From Ciceribacter sp. L1K22 (GTDB taxonomy: Bacteria > Pseudomonadota > Alphaproteobacteria > Rhizobiales > Rhizobiaceae), in the NCBI RefSeq assembly GCF_017599385.1, contig NZ_JAGFPK010000001.1:560177-624176 (forward strand): a stretch of 64,000 bases of DNA, read 5' to 3'. Both the position numbers and the translations under genes were made by a program. Numbering within the stretch: position 1 is the first letter of the stretch; each line of letters starts with the position of its first letter. This document shows positions 26,721 through 36,449 of the stretch, in pieces. Below the pieces are notes generated by a model that was given only the letters and a program-made list of their open reading frames with translations, ran no database searches and was not told the origin of the DNA.

Positions 26721-26924
26721 ATGCCCAAGATGAAGACGAAGTCCGCTGCCAAGAAGCGGTTCAAGGTCACGGCGACCGGCAAGGTCGTCGCTGCTGCCGC
26801 CGGCAAGCGCCACGGCATGATCAAGCGGTCCAATAAGTTCATTCGCGATGCCCGCGGCACGATGGTTCTGGCTGAACCGGACGGCAAGAAGGTCATCAAG
26901 AACTACCTGCCGAACGGTCTCTAA
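26721..26924 (+). CDS. rpmI: 50S ribosomal protein L35
   Basis: A 67-residue basic protein with the standard [15 protein letters not shown] start and [10 protein letters not shown] segment. It is located before rplT with a GGAG ribosome site. In several bacteria L20 represses this operon by binding leader RNA. The 170-base leader here could host such control, but no structure was assigned. Confidence 0.98.
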   Translation: MPKMKTKSAAKKRFKVTATGKVVAAAAGKRHGMIKRSNKFIRDARGTMVLAEPDGKKVIKNYLPNGL

Positions 26925-26963
26925 GACCCTTTCGCTGAACGGACCATTTAAGGAGATCATGAC

Positions 26964-27368
26964 ATGGCACGCGTAAAACGTGGCGTCACCGCACACGCCA
27001 AGCACAAGAAGGTTCTGAAGCAGGCCAAGGGCTTCTATGGCCGCCGCAAGAACACGATCCGCGCAGCAAAGGCTGCCGTCGATCGTTCGAAGCAGTTCGC
27101 CTACCGCGACCGCAAGGTCAACAAGCGCAACTTCCGGGCTCTCTGGATCCAGCGCATCAACGCCGCTGTCCGCGAATTCGGCCTGACCTACGGCCGCTTC
27201 ATCGACGGTCTGAACAAGGCTGGCATCGAAGTCGACCGCAAGGTTCTGTCCGACATGGCCATCCACGAGCCGGCTGCCTTCAAGGCACTGGTCGACGCCT
27301 CCAAGAAGGCGCTCGAGTACCTCAAGGACGCCGGCACGGCCAACGAGTTTGAAAGCGCGGTCAAGTAA
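26964..27368 (+). CDS. rplT: 50S ribosomal protein L20
   Basis: A 134-residue protein with the basic N-terminal arm ([20 protein letters not shown]) and globular C-domain ([18 protein letters not shown]), both complete. AAGGAG precedes the ATG. L20 is an early assembly protein of the 50S subunit and an autoregulator of its operon in other bacteria. A terminator-like hairpin follows before pheS. Confidence 0.98.
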   Translation: MARVKRGVTAHAKHKKVLKQAKGFYGRRKNTIRAAKAAVDRSKQFAYRDRKVNKRNFRALWIQRINAAVREFGLTYGRFIDGLNKAGIEVDRKVLSDMAIHEPAAFKALVDASKKALEYLKDAGTANEFESAVK

Positions 27369-27402
27369 CCAGCGCTTCCCAGACTGAATTCAAGTATTGG
27401 GA

Positions 27403-27436
27403 AACCCGCGCTGGCAGGGCTGGCGCGGGTTTTTTC
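27403..27436 (+). terminator. Terminator/attenuator between rplT and pheS
   Basis: A 9-bp stem AACCCGCGC / GCGCGGGTT with an 11-base loop runs straight into a T tract. It ends 60 bases before pheS, so it could be a simple terminator or an attenuator of the pheST operon. No Phe-rich leader peptide was seen. Confidence 0.85.
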
Positions 27437-27495
27437 ATGTGATCTTCATGCCACCGTGGAAAGGGTGGCGCGACAACGGGGCAGGAAACGGAAAC

Positions 27496-28581
27496 ATGTC
27501 CGATCTCGACACTCTGAAAACCGAGCTTCTCGCTCAGATCGCCGCCGCGACGGATGAAGCGGCGATCGAGGCCGTACGCGTCTCCGCGATGGGCAAGAAG
27601 GGGTCGGTTTCCGAACTCCTGAAGACACTCGGCACGATGAGCCCCGAAGAGCGCCAGACGCGCGGCGCCGCCATCAACGCGCTGCGGAACGAGGTCACGG
27701 AGCAGCTTGCCGCCCGCAAGACGGAATTGCGCGATGCGGCGATCGATGCCCGCCTGAAGGCCGAGACCTTGGATGTGTCGCTACCCGTGCGCTCCTCGCC
27801 GGCGGAGCGCGGCCGCATCCACCCGATCAGCCAGATCGTCGACGAGATCACCGCGATCTTCGCCGACATGGGCTTCTCGATCGCGGAAGGTCCCGATATC
27901 GAGACCGACTATTATAACTTCACCGCGCTGAACTTCCCCGAGGGTCATCCGGCCCGCGAGATGCACGATACCTTCTTCCTCCAGCCGGACGAAAACGGCG
28001 AGCGCAAGGTGCTGCGCACGCACACCTCGCCCGTCCAGGTCCGCACGATGGAATTGCAGAAGCCGCCGATCCGCATCGTCATCCCCGGCAAGACCTATCG
28101 CCAGGACAGCGACGCCACGCATTCTCCTATGTTCCACCAGGTCGAGGGCCTCGTCGTCGACAAGACCGCCAATGTCGGCCATATGCGCTGGGTGCTGGAA
28201 GAGTTCTGCAAGTCCTTCTTCGAGGTCGACAGCGTCACCATGCGCTTCCGCCCGTCCTTCTTCCCGTTCACGGAGCCGAGCTTCGAAGTCGACATCCAGT
28301 GCGACCGGTCGTCCGGCCCGATCGTCAAGTTCGGCGAAGGCACCGACTGGATGGAAATTTTGGGCTGCGGCATGGTCCACCCGAATGTGCTGCGCTCCGG
28401 CGGTCTCGATCCGGACGAGTACCAGGGCTTTGCCTGGGGAATGGGCCTCGACCGCATCGCCATGCTGAAATACGGCATGCCGGACCTGCGCGACTTCTTC
28501 AACGCCGATGTGCGCTGGATGAGCCACTACGGTTTTCGCCCGCTCGACGTGCCGACCCTTTTTGGTGGCTTGAGCGGCTGA
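27496..28581 (+). CDS. pheS: Phenylalanyl-tRNA synthetase alpha subunit
   Basis: A 361-residue catalytic subunit. An N-terminal coiled-coil arm for tRNA (1-85) is followed by class II motifs: [10 protein letters not shown] (motif 1 region), [23 protein letters not shown] (motif 2) and [17 protein letters not shown] (motif 3). The ATG at 27496 gives the normal N-terminus; the frame from 27397 reads through the terminator and is wrong. Its partner pheT is separated from it by about 1 kb holding three small unrelated genes. Confidence 0.97.
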   Translation: MSDLDTLKTELLAQIAAATDEAAIEAVRVSAMGKKGSVSELLKTLGTMSPEERQTRGAAINALRNEVTEQLAARKTELRDAAIDARLKAETLDVSLPVRSSPAERGRIHPISQIVDEITAIFADMGFSIAEGPDIETDYYNFTALNFPEGHPAREMHDTFFLQPDENGERKVLRTHTSPVQVRTMELQKPPIRIVIPGKTYRQDSDATHSPMFHQVEGLVVDKTANVGHMRWVLEEFCKSFFEVDSVTMRFRPSFFPFTEPSFEVDIQCDRSSGPIVKFGEGTDWMEILGCGMVHPNVLRSGGLDPDEYQGFAWGMGLDRIAMLKYGMPDLRDFFNADVRWMSHYGFRPLDVPTLFGGLSG

Positions 28582-28674
28582 TCGCCAAGGATAGTGACCG
28601 TGCCGACCAATCCGGGGCGGAGTAACGGAAAGGTGGTGAGCCCCGCCTATCCGGGTGAATGAAGGCAATGCAAC

Positions 28675-28950
28675 GTGATTGAACATCTCGACACTATGCG
28701 ACCGGTCGACCTTCTCTGCGACGACGACCTGCTGCATGTGGAATTGACGGACGGTCGGATCGTGAGCGTTCCGGTCTGGTGGTACCCGCCCCTCAAGGAG
28801 GCGCTGCCGGCCGAGCGGAACAATGTGGAATTCATGCCTGACAGCATTCACTGGCCCGATATCGATCTCGATGTCACGGTGGTCAGCATGCTCCTCGGAA
28901 GGAAGGCGTCGGACGCCTCGGGCAATATGCAGATGGGAACGAGACAGTGA
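28675..28950 (+). CDS. DUF2442 family protein, first copy
   Basis: A 91-residue protein from a GTG at 28675 (GAAGG 9 bases upstream); an internal ATG at 28696 is an alternative. It shows the DUF2442 pattern: a strand pair with V-x-L-x-DGR-x-x-x-VP, WWYPPL, then N-x-EF-x-x-x-x-x-IHWPDID and a VVSMLLG end. DUF2442 proteins are small and often sit beside DUF4160 genes in toxin-antitoxin-like pairs. A paralogue lies 280 bases downstream. It sits between pheS and pheT. Confidence 0.82.
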   Translation: MIEHLDTMRPVDLLCDDDLLHVELTDGRIVSVPVWWYPPLKEALPAERNNVEFMPDSIHWPDIDLDVTVVSMLLGRKASDASGNMQMGTRQ

Positions 28951-29011
28951 GCTGTTCCCTTCCCTGAATTGGGCGACGTCGGATGGTGTCGATTGAGGGC
29001 TAGTGAAGCAG

Positions 29012-29248
29012 ATGCCAACACTCCTTGTCTGGCATGGATACAAGTTCAGGTTCTATGCTCTCGATCGAGGTGAGCCCGCGCATATCCACGTGGTCAAAGA
29101 TGGGAAGTCGCTGAAGGTTTGGTTGACGAGTTTGGCGGTGGCTAGGAATGTCGGGTACAATGATCGCGAAATTGAACGGATCTTGGCGGTAATCGCCGAA
29201 CATCAAAGCGAATGGATCGAGGCTTGGAATGACTTCTTTGGAATTTGA
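29012..29248 (+). CDS. DUF4160 family protein
   Basis: The 78-residue protein starts at MPTLLVWHGYKFRFY, the usual DUF4160 start, with the ATG at 29012 chosen over the GTG at 29003. It has the EPAHIHVVKDGKSLKVWL core and a helical tail NDREIERILAVIAEHQSEWIEAW. DUF4160 is paired with DUF2442 in many genomes and has been proposed as part of type II toxin-antitoxin modules. Here its stop lies 20 bases inside the following DUF2442 gene, so the two are translationally coupled. Confidence 0.83.
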   Translation: MPTLLVWHGYKFRFYALDRGEPAHIHVVKDGKSLKVWLTSLAVARNVGYNDREIERILAVIAEHQSEWIEAWNDFFGI

Positions 29249-29504
29249 GACCGAAGAAATGCGTCCGGTGAAAGCTTGGTGCACAAAGGACGAGGTGCAT
29301 GTGACGCTTGCCGACGGGCGCACGATCTCCGCGCCGCTCTGGTGGTATCCGTTCCTTTCTGGGCTCGATCTGCAAGGATTGAACGACATTGAACTTATGT
29401 ACGAAGGTGTCTGGTGGACAGAAGTTGATGAGGGCATTTCGGTGAAGAGCATGTTCCTCGGTGTGAAAGCGCCTGGGGCCAAGGCGCCCGAGAAGGCTGC
29501 TTAA
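29229..29504 (+). CDS. DUF2442 family protein, second copy
   Basis: The 91-residue paralogue of the 28675 gene is recognisable by EMRPVKAWCTKDEVHVTLADGR, WWYPFL, ELMYEGVWWTEVDEGI and VKSMFLG. It starts inside the DUF4160 gene with GAGG 6 bases upstream. Conserved Trp and Asp positions are shared with the first copy but the sequences differ widely, so the duplication is not recent. It ends 71 bases before pheT. Confidence 0.82.
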   Translation: MTSLEFETEEMRPVKAWCTKDEVHVTLADGRTISAPLWWYPFLSGLDLQGLNDIELMYEGVWWTEVDEGISVKSMFLGVKAPGAKAPEKAA

Positions 29505-29575
29505 GCTAGAGGTCGACACGGGCGACGGAATATTGAATTGCGCCACGGGCGCGCTGAGGAAGACGAGACAGTTCG

Positions 29576-31999
29576 ATGAAATTCACACTCTCCTGGCTGA
29601 AGGATCACCTCGATACCGACGCCACGCTTGAACAGATCTGCGAGCGCCTGACCGCGATCGGCCTCGAAGTCGAGGATGTCGATGACAAGGCGGCGTACAA
29701 GCCCTTCGTCATCGCCAAGGTTCTCTCCGCCGAGAAGCATCCGGAAGCCGACCGGCTGAAGGTGCTGATGGTCGATGCCGGTGACGGAAAGCCGGTGCAA
29801 ATCGTCTGCGGCGCGCCGAATGCGCGGGCGGGGCTCGTCGGCGCGCTCGCCCGGCCGGGCGTCTATGTTCCCGGTATCGATGTGACGCTCTCCGTCGGCA
29901 AGATCCGCGGTGTCGAGAGCCATGGCATGATGTGCTCCGAAAAGGAGCTCAACATCTCGGACAATCACGACGGCATCATCGACCTGCCCGAGGATGCGCC
30001 GGTCGGCACGTCCTTCGCGTCCTATGCCGGCCTCGACGACCCGGTCATCGAGATCAACCTGACGCCGAACCGTCCGGACTGCACCTCGATCTACGGCATC
30101 GCCCGCGATCTGGCAGCGTCCGGTCTCGGCAAGCTGAAAACGCCGAAGGCGCCGTCCTTCAAGGTCGAGGGCGAGACGCCGTACGAGGTCAAGATCGTGC
30201 TCGACGACGAGCGCCTCTGCCCCGGCTTCGCCTACCGTCTCGTGCGCGGCGTCAAGAACGGGCCGAGCCCGAAATGGATGCAGCAGCGCCTGCTGGCGAT
30301 CGGCCTGCGCCCGATCTCGGCGCTGGTCGACGTCACCAACTACATGACCTTCGATCAGGGCCGGCCGATGCACGTCTTCGACGCCGACAAGGTCAAGGGT
30401 ACGCTCGTGGTGCGTCGCGCGAAGGAAGGCGAAGAGATTCTCGCGCTCGATACCCGTACCTACAAGCTGAACCCGGCCAATGTCGTCATCGCCGACGACA
30501 ACGGTGTGGAATCGATCGGCGGCATCATGGGCGGCGAGCATTCCGGCTGCGACGAGAACACCGTCAACGTGCTGATCGAATCGGCCCTCTGGGACCCGAT
30601 CAATATCGCCAAGACCGGCCGTGCCCATGGCATTATTACTGACGCACGCTATCGCTTCGAACGCGGCGTCGATCCGGAATACATGGTTCCGGGTCTGGAA
30701 CGCACAACGGAACTGGTGCTCGAAATGTGCGGCGGGACGGCCGCGGAGAAGAAGGTTACCGGCTACAAGGGTCACACGAAGAAGGTGGTCGACTTCCCCT
30801 ATTCGGAAGTGAAGCGGCTCACGGGTCTCACGGTGTCGAACGAAGACGCGAAGCAGATTCTGACCGGTCTCGGCTTCGAGGTTTCGGGCTCGGGCGAGAC
30901 GGTGAAGGTCGCCGTTCCCTCCTGGCGTCCGGATGTCGACGGCAAGGCCGATCTCGTCGAGGAAGTCATGCGCATCCATGGCGTCGACCAAATCAAGCCG
31001 GAGCCGCTTGCGCCGACAGGTTCGGTTAACGGCAAGATTCTGACCACGCTGCAGATCCGCAGCCGGGCGGCCAAGCGGGCGCTTGCGGCCCGCGGCATGC
31101 TGGAGGCCGTCACCTGGTCGTTCATCTCGGAAGACCATGCCAAGCTCTTCGGCGGCGGCAGCCACGCGCTGAAGCTCGCCAACCCGATCGCGGCAGACAT
31201 GTCCGACATGCGACCCTCGTTGCTGCCCGGCCTTCTGACGGCGGCCCAGCGCAATGCCGACCGCGGCTTCGGCGACGTGGCGATCTTCGAGGTGTCCGGA
31301 ACCTACGAGAGCGACACGCCGGAAGGCCAGCGCCGTGTTGCCGGTGGTATCAGGCGCGGCACGGCCTCGCTGGCCGGCAGCGGCCGGCTCTGGTCGAATG
31401 CCGCCAAGGGCGGCGGCAAGCCGGTCGATGTCTACGACGCCAAGGCGGATGCGCTAGCGGTGCTGGAAGCCTGCGGTCTGCCGATGAGCAATGTCCAGAT
31501 CGAGGCGGGCGCCCCGGCCTGGTATCATCCGGGCCGCTCCGGCACCATCAAGGCCGGCCCCAAGGTGATCCTCGGCTATTTCGGCGAATTCCATCCGAAG
31601 ACGCTGGGCGCGCTTGACGTATCCGGCGCGCTCTGCGGCTTCGAGATCTTCATCGACGCGATGCCGGAGCCGAAGAGGAAGGCGACCCGCACCAAGCCGG
31701 CGCTCGAACTCTCGCCGTTCCAGCTGGTGCGCCGCGACTTCGCCTTTGTCGTCGACAAGACCGTCGAGGCGGGCGCCATCGTCAGGGCCGCAAGCGGCGC
31801 CGACCGCAAGCTGATCTCGGGCGTCAACGTCTTCGATATCTTCGAAGGTGCCTCCGTCGGCGAAGGCCGCAAGTCTGTGGCGATCGAGGTGCTGATCCAG
31901 CCGGTCGACAAGACGCTGACCGACGAGGATTTCGATGCGCTGACGAAGAAGATCGTCGGCAATGTCGAGAAGACGACAGGCGGCGTGCTGCGCGCCTAA
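29576..31999 (+). CDS. pheT: Phenylalanyl-tRNA synthetase beta subunit
   Basis: The 807-residue subunit has the expected order: an N-terminal B1 region and tRNA-binding OB fold (about 40-150, with [19 protein letters not shown]), B3/B4 editing region (150-400), B5 (about 405-475), catalytic-like core (about 490-690) and the C-terminal ferredoxin-like anticodon-binding domain (710-807). Together with pheS it charges tRNA-Phe. The stop overlaps the convergent tautomerase stop by four bases. Confidence 0.97.
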   Translation: MKFTLSWLKDHLDTDATLEQICERLTAIGLEVEDVDDKAAYKPFVIAKVLSAEKHPEADRLKVLMVDAGDGKPVQIVCGAPNARAGLVGALARPGVYVPGIDVTLSVGKIRGVESHGMMCSEKELNISDNHDGIIDLPEDAPVGTSFASYAGLDDPVIEINLTPNRPDCTSIYGIARDLAASGLGKLKTPKAPSFKVEGETPYEVKIVLDDERLCPGFAYRLVRGVKNGPSPKWMQQRLLAIGLRPISALVDVTNYMTFDQGRPMHVFDADKVKGTLVVRRAKEGEEILALDTRTYKLNPANVVIADDNGVESIGGIMGGEHSGCDENTVNVLIESALWDPINIAKTGRAHGIITDARYRFERGVDPEYMVPGLERTTELVLEMCGGTAAEKKVTGYKGHTKKVVDFPYSEVKRLTGLTVSNEDAKQILTGLGFEVSGSGETVKVAVPSWRPDVDGKADLVEEVMRIHGVDQIKPEPLAPTGSVNGKILTTLQIRSRAAKRALAARGMLEAVTWSFISEDHAKLFGGGSHALKLANPIAADMSDMRPSLLPGLLTAAQRNADRGFGDVAIFEVSGTYESDTPEGQRRVAGGIRRGTASLAGSGRLWSNAAKGGGKPVDVYDAKADALAVLEACGLPMSNVQIEAGAPAWYHPGRSGTIKAGPKVILGYFGEFHPKTLGALDVSGALCGFEIFIDAMPEPKRKATRTKPALELSPFQLVRRDFAFVVDKTVEAGAIVRAASGADRKLISGVNVFDIFEGASVGEGRKSVAIEVLIQPVDKTLTDEDFDALTKKIVGNVEKTTGGVLRA

Positions 32000-32391
32000 C
32001 GTCCCTCGTGATACCGCCGTTCCTGGGTTTTCCCGCCGTAGCCATAGGCCGCGGCGCGGACATCTTCGACGTGGATGTAGCTCTCCTCGTGCAGCGTGCC
32101 GAGGAGAGCTGAAAATCCGTCGAACACCGCGCGGATATAGGCCGCCTTCTCGTCCTTGGTGTTGGTCTCGTCCGTGATCTTGATGTTCAGGTAGACGCTG
32201 GATTGCTTCTGTTCGGCAAGGCTCTTGCCGCCGACGATCCAGTCGCGCGGATCGATGTAGTCGATGGCAATCGCCGTCAGCGCCGGGTCCTTGCGCAGGA
32301 TCCGCTGGGTGTGGTCCTGGAGCATCCGGGAGACGGATGCCGTGACGGCGTCGGAACGGACGCCGCTGATCTTGACGTTGAGGATGGGCAT
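31996..32391 (-). CDS. Tautomerase superfamily protein (4-oxalocrotonate tautomerase-like)
   Basis: The 131-residue protein begins Met-Pro. After Met removal, Pro1 would be the catalytic base of the tautomerase family. The beta-alpha-beta core carries [27 protein letters not shown] and a second half with [13 protein letters not shown]. The length fits the longer single-chain type. It lies 41 bases downstream of a MarR gene on the same strand, so the regulator probably controls it. A detoxification or aromatic-degradation role is plausible but not shown. Confidence 0.82.
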   Translation of the reverse strand: MPILNVKISGVRSDAVTASVSRMLQDHTQRILRKDPALTAIAIDYIDPRDWIVGGKSLAEQKQSSVYLNIKITDETNTKDEKAAYIRAVFDGFSALLGTLHEESYIHVEDVRAAAYGYGGKTQERRYHEGR

Positions 32392-32432
32392 GGAACTCTC
32401 CTTGGTTAGCTATGCAACTATTTGGGTCGACA

Positions 32433-32849
32433 TCAGGGCAAGCTGGCCCCGATGGACTTGATCTCATCGACGAACGTCCTGAACCGTTCGGCGCCGAGTT
32501 CGCCCTTGAACCTTGTGGTCATGGCCGCGCTTGCGGCTTCCAGATCATCGCGCAGGTCGAGCGCCGCCCCCGTCGGGTGGACCTCGCTTTCACGCCTGTC
32601 GCGATCGTTGGGTCTCCGCTGCAGCAGGCCTCGCGCCTCAAGACCGTCCACTGCCCGCGTCGCCGTGGCCCGGGCGATCTTCATTGTCTCGGCCAGCTCG
32701 CTCTGCAGCATTCCCGGCTTGCGCAGCACGGCGCGGAGCGTGAACGCCTGGGATGGCGTCAGGTCGAAAGGCTTGAACGCCTCCGTCCAGGCGCGCTCCA
32801 GCTGGCGGGCAAGGGAAACGGTGTTGAAGTAGAGGCAATGATCGAACAT
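32433..32849 (-). CDS. MarR-family transcriptional regulator
   Basis: The 138-residue winged-helix regulator has LTPSQAFTLRAVLRKPGMLQSELAETMKIARATATRAVDGLEARGLLQRRPNDRDRR as HTH plus wing, and helices for dimerisation at both ends. An 18-bp perfect palindrome sits 20 bases upstream of the start, consistent with autorepression. The downstream tautomerase is the likely second target. The inducer is probably a phenolic or electrophilic compound by analogy with the family. Confidence 0.9.
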   Translation of the reverse strand: MFDHCLYFNTVSLARQLERAWTEAFKPFDLTPSQAFTLRAVLRKPGMLQSELAETMKIARATATRAVDGLEARGLLQRRPNDRDRRESEVHPTGAALDLRDDLEAASAAMTTRFKGELGAERFRTFVDEIKSIGASLP

Positions 32850-32868
32850 GGCTCAACCCTAGCAGATA

Positions 32869-32886
32869 TAATTGCATATGCAATTA
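32869..32886. promoter_or_regulatory. MarR operator palindrome
   Basis: TAATTGCATATGCAATTA is a perfect 18-bp palindrome 20 bases before the MarR start. AT-rich palindromes of this size are typical MarR operators. It also overlaps a plausible -10 region on the minus strand. Confidence 0.75.
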
Positions 32887-32945
32887 AAAAGTCGGAGCGC
32901 CGGACGCGATTGCGTCCCACGCCGCTTTTGGGGTGGAGGAAGGGC

Positions 32946-33944
32946 TTATCTTCCTGCCATCTTGGCCATCGCTTCGGGATAGCGCCCACCGGCCACCTTC
33001 GACGGCGACAGCAGGTCGCCGAGCTGGCTGACCTCGTCCGGTGTCAGCACGATGTCGGCGGCCGCGACATTGCTTTCGAGGTTGGCGATCTTCGTCGTCC
33101 CGGGGATCGGAACGATCAAATCGCCCTGCGCCAGAACCCAGGCGAGCGCCAGTTGCCCCGGCGTCACGCCCTTCTTGGCCGCCATCTCTTCCAGCAGCGT
33201 GATCAGCGCCAGATTGGCGTCGAAATTGTCCGCCTGGAACCGCGGCAGGCTCCGACGGAAATCGTCGGCGGCGAGCGTGTCCAGTTTCTTTAGGCCACCC
33301 GTCAAGACGCCGCGACCGAGCGGGCTGAAGGGCACGAAGCCGATGCCGAGCTCGCGGCAGGTTTCCAGCACGCCGTTTTCCTCCGGGTCGCGGGTCCAGA
33401 GCGAATACTCACTCTGGACAGCAGCGATGGGGTGGATCGCATGGGCGCGGCGGATGGTATCGGCGCTGGCTTCGGAGAGGCCCAATGCCTTGACCTTGCC
33501 CTGGCTGACGAGCTCGGCCATCGCGCCTACCGTCTCCTCGATCGGCACGGCCGGATCGACCCGGTGCTGGTAGTAGAGGTCGATCACATCAGTATCGAGC
33601 CGCTTCAGGGAGGCCTCGGCGACGGCGCGAACGTTTTCCGGCCGGCTGTCGGTGCCGACCATCATGCCTGCAGCCGGCTTCGTCGGATCGATGCGGAAGC
33701 CGAATTTGGTGGCGATCTGAACCTTGTCGCGGAACGGCTTCAGCGCCTTGCCGACGAGAATCTCGTTCGTGTACGGGCCGTAGACTTCCGCCGTGTCGAA
33801 CAGCGTGACGCCGAGCTCCACGGCCCGGTGCAGCGTCGCCGTGGAGGACACGTCGTCTCCGGTCGGGCTGTAGCCGTGGCTCATCCCCATGCAGCCGAGG
33901 CCGAGGGACGAGACGGAAAGGGAACCAAGTTTGCGGATCTTCAT
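32946..33944 (-). CDS. Aldo/keto reductase
   Basis: The 332-residue (beta/alpha)8 NADPH-dependent reductase starts at the ATG at 33944. Active-site residues are visible: Asp and Tyr in LFDTAEVYGPYTNE, Lys in QIATKFGF and His in YYQHRVD. The cofactor-binding end is IPGTTKIANLESNV. The family member is close to the YakC/plant perakine reductase-like AKR13 group. It is divergent from a LysR regulator 105 bases away, which probably controls it. Confidence 0.9.
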   Translation of the reverse strand: MKIRKLGSLSVSSLGLGCMGMSHGYSPTGDDVSSTATLHRAVELGVTLFDTAEVYGPYTNEILVGKALKPFRDKVQIATKFGFRIDPTKPAAGMMVGTDSRPENVRAVAEASLKRLDTDVIDLYYQHRVDPAVPIEETVGAMAELVSQGKVKALGLSEASADTIRRAHAIHPIAAVQSEYSLWTRDPEENGVLETCRELGIGFVPFSPLGRGVLTGGLKKLDTLAADDFRRSLPRFQADNFDANLALITLLEEMAAKKGVTPGQLALAWVLAQGDLIVPIPGTTKIANLESNVAAADIVLTPDEVSQLGDLLSPSKVAGGRYPEAMAKMAGR

Positions 33945-34049
33945 GGAATGCTCCTTCGAACGGGCTATCGATCGAGGCGCAGAATATGCCGGTATCACTC
34001 TTCTGAAAATTGCTGCAAGAAGGAACAGCTTGATCTATCAGTTAGAACA

Positions 34050-34943
34050 ATGAATCGGACTCAACTCGCCCAGCTTGCCGTTCTTGCCGTCGTCGCGCGC
34101 CACCGCAATTTCCGGCGGGCGGCGGAAGAGCTGGGTGTTGCACCATCGGCCGCAAGCCACGCCGTGGCGGCGCTTGAGGAACATCTCGGTGTCAGGTTAC
34201 TGGCGCGAAACACCAGGAGCGTCAGGCCAACGGAAGAAGGGGAGCGCCTGCTCGAACGCCTTTCGCCGGCACTGGCGGAAATCGAGGCGGGTCTCTCGGC
34301 GATCGCCGAAAGCGGTGGTCGTCCGGCGGGACCGCTGCGCATCACCATGCCGAGGCTTGCCGCGGAGGACCTGATCGTCCCGCGCGTCGGCGCCTTTCTG
34401 GAAGCCTATCCGGATATCGAGCTGGAGCTTGTGCTGGTCGATCGGTTCGAGGACATCGTCGAGCAGGGTTTCGACGCGGGTCTGAGGCTCGGCGAAAACC
34501 TCCATGCCGACATGATCGCCGTGCGCGCCAGCGGCCCTTGGCGCGGCGTCATCGTCGGCTCGCCCGGCTATTTCGAGAAACATCCGGTTCCGCGTTATCC
34601 CAATGATCTCATGCATCATCGCTGCATTCGCAGGCGGTTTTCCAGCGGGCGCATCTACCGATGGGAACTGGAGAAGGACGGCAAGGAGATCGCCATCGAC
34701 GTATCGGGTCCACTGATCCTCTCGGACCAGAGCCTCATCCGCGCCGCCGCCCTGGAAGGCGCCGGCCTTGCTTTCATCTTCGAGAGGAAGGTTGAGGAGG
34801 ACCTGAAGGCCGGCCGACTCGTCGAGGTGTTGTCGGACTGGTGCCAGCCCTTCGACGGTTTCTACATCTACTACGCCTCGCGCCGGCAGATGCGTCCGGC
34901 ACTGCGCGCCTTCATCGATTTCTTCCGCCATGGCGGCGGCTGA
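34050..34943 (+). CDS. LysR-family transcriptional regulator
   Basis: The 297-residue protein has an N-terminal winged HTH (RNFRRAAEELGVAPSAASHAVAALEEHLGVRLLARNTRSV) and a C-terminal periplasmic-binding-like effector domain (about 90-295). It belongs to the CrgA/AaeR-like group often found next to reductase genes. It is divergent from the aldo/keto reductase. Its stop abuts the convergent GNAT stop. Confidence 0.92.
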   Translation: MNRTQLAQLAVLAVVARHRNFRRAAEELGVAPSAASHAVAALEEHLGVRLLARNTRSVRPTEEGERLLERLSPALAEIEAGLSAIAESGGRPAGPLRITMPRLAAEDLIVPRVGAFLEAYPDIELELVLVDRFEDIVEQGFDAGLRLGENLHADMIAVRASGPWRGVIVGSPGYFEKHPVPRYPNDLMHHRCIRRRFSSGRIYRWELEKDGKEIAIDVSGPLILSDQSLIRAAALEGAGLAFIFERKVEEDLKAGRLVEVLSDWCQPFDGFYIYYASRRQMRPALRAFIDFFRHGGG

Positions 34944-35390
34944 TCACGTTAGCCTGATCCGGTAGCGGATGTGCCCGTCTTCCTGTGCGTAGGTGTCGTA
35001 GAGTTTCCGCGCCGTCTCGTTGTCCCGGTTTGTGTGCCAATAGAGCCGCGACCAGCCTTTCGCCTTCGCCAAGAGGATAAGATCGTCGATCAGGGAGCGC
35101 CCGATGCCTTGGCCGCGAAAGCGTTCGTCAAGGTAGAGGTCCTCCAGGTAACAGTCCGGCGTCTTCACCCAGGTCGAATCGTGGAAGTGGTGGATTGCGA
35201 AGCCGCCGAGTTCACCGTCGAGCTCGGCGACCCGCATGGCGACGCGGGATGCGGGATCGAGAATCGTCGCCCAGGTGTGGTCGGTCACGTCGTCGGGGAG
35301 ATCGACCTTGTAGAAGGCCAGATAGTCGTTCCAGAGCCGTCGCCATGCCTGCTCGTCGTCGGGCGTTGCATCCCGGATCGTCAGCGCCAT
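34944..35390 (-). CDS. GNAT-family N-acetyltransferase
   Basis: A 148-residue GNAT with DLYLDERFRGQGIGRSLIDDL as the acetyl-CoA loop (around 86-106) and WHTNRDNETARKLYDTY near the end, typical of diamine/spermidine or aminoglycoside-like acetyltransferases. It begins two bases after the stop of the upstream aldo/keto reductase on the same strand, so both are in one operon. The substrate is unknown. Confidence 0.88.
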   Translation of the reverse strand: MALTIRDATPDDEQAWRRLWNDYLAFYKVDLPDDVTDHTWATILDPASRVAMRVAELDGELGGFAIHHFHDSTWVKTPDCYLEDLYLDERFRGQGIGRSLIDDLILLAKAKGWSRLYWHTNRDNETARKLYDTYAQEDGHIRYRIRLT

Positions 35391-35392
35391 CG

Positions 35393-36343
35393 TCAGGCTC
35401 CGGCCTCGTTCAGAAGCCGCATCTGTGCCTCGCTGAGCTGAAGCCTGCCGGCAGCGATGAGGCTTTCGAGTTGCCGCAGGCTGGTCGCGGAGGCGATGGG
35501 GGCGGTGATGCCGGGCCGGGCGGCGACCCAGGCGATCGCGACGGTGGCGGGATTGGTTTTGGTTTCTGCCGCGACCTGATCGAGCGCGGCCAGGATACGG
35601 TAGCCCTTGTCATCGAGATAGCTGCCGACCCGGTAGCTTCGCGCGACGCCCTCGGTATCCTCCGTCTTGCGATACTTGCCCGTCAGGAAGCCAGCGGCGA
35701 GCGCGTAGTAGCTGATCACGCCGATTTCCTCGCGGATGCAGAGGTCGGCGATCGGGCCTTCGAACCGGTCGCGGGTGTAGAGATTGTATTCCGGCTGCAG
35801 GACGTCGAAGCGTGGCAGGCCCTTCGCCTTCGCGGCATCGAGCGAGGCCTGCAGCTCTTCGGCGTCATAGTTGGAGCAGCCGATCGATCGCACCTTGCCT
35901 TGGGTCTTCAGCTTCTCGAAAGCTTCGAGTGTCTCCTCGATCGCGACGTCGGGGTCCGGCTTGTGGGCGAGGTAGAGGTCTATGTAGTCCGTTCCGAGGC
36001 GTTTCAGCGAGGCCTCGGCGGCTTCCGCGATCCAATTGGCGCTGAGCCCGGTCTTCCGCTCGCGGTTGTCGAAGCCGACCTTGGTGACGATAACGGTCTT
36101 GTCGCGCGCCACATGCCCGCGCTTCAGCCACTTGCCGATGATCGTCTCGCTTTCGCCGCCCTCATGGCCGTCGACCCAGGCGGAATAAACGTCCGCCGTG
36201 TCGATCGTGTTGTAGCCGGCGTCGAAGAAGGCATCGAGCAAATCGAAGGAGGTCCTCTCGTCCGCCGTCCAGCCGAACACATTGCCGCCGAACACGACGG
36301 GAGCGATGGTAAGGCCGGTCCGGCCAAGGGGGCGCATCTTCAT
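35393..36343 (-). CDS. Aldo/keto reductase
   Basis: The 316-residue NADPH-dependent reductase starts at the ATG at 36343 (GGGGAGG-type ribosome site just upstream is cut by spacing but acceptable). Catalytic residues appear in TIDTADVYSAW (Asp, Tyr), VIVTKVGF (Lys) and LYLAHKPD (His). The rest of the barrel is complete. It differs substantially from the 32946-33944 reductase, so it is not a recent duplicate. It forms an operon with the GNAT gene downstream. Confidence 0.9.
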   Translation of the reverse strand: MKMRPLGRTGLTIAPVVFGGNVFGWTADERTSFDLLDAFFDAGYNTIDTADVYSAWVDGHEGGESETIIGKWLKRGHVARDKTVIVTKVGFDNRERKTGLSANWIAEAAEASLKRLGTDYIDLYLAHKPDPDVAIEETLEAFEKLKTQGKVRSIGCSNYDAEELQASLDAAKAKGLPRFDVLQPEYNLYTRDRFEGPIADLCIREEIGVISYYALAAGFLTGKYRKTEDTEGVARSYRVGSYLDDKGYRILAALDQVAAETKTNPATVAIAWVAARPGITAPIASATSLRQLESLIAAGRLQLSEAQMRLLNEAGA

Positions 36344-36449
36344 GGGGAGGTCTCCGTGATCGACTGTTCGGGTGCTGTGAGGCGAACCTAACAACGGGGT
36401 GAATGATCCACCATTCAATTTGTTTGATCTCATTGCGGCTGGGGCAGGC

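Noticed and set aside
27397..27495. Upstream extension of pheS
   Set aside because: It translates a terminator-like hairpin and T tract; the ATG at 27496 gives the normal length.
29501..31165. Open frame of 554 codons antisense to pheT
   Set aside because: Shadow of a universally conserved synthetase gene.
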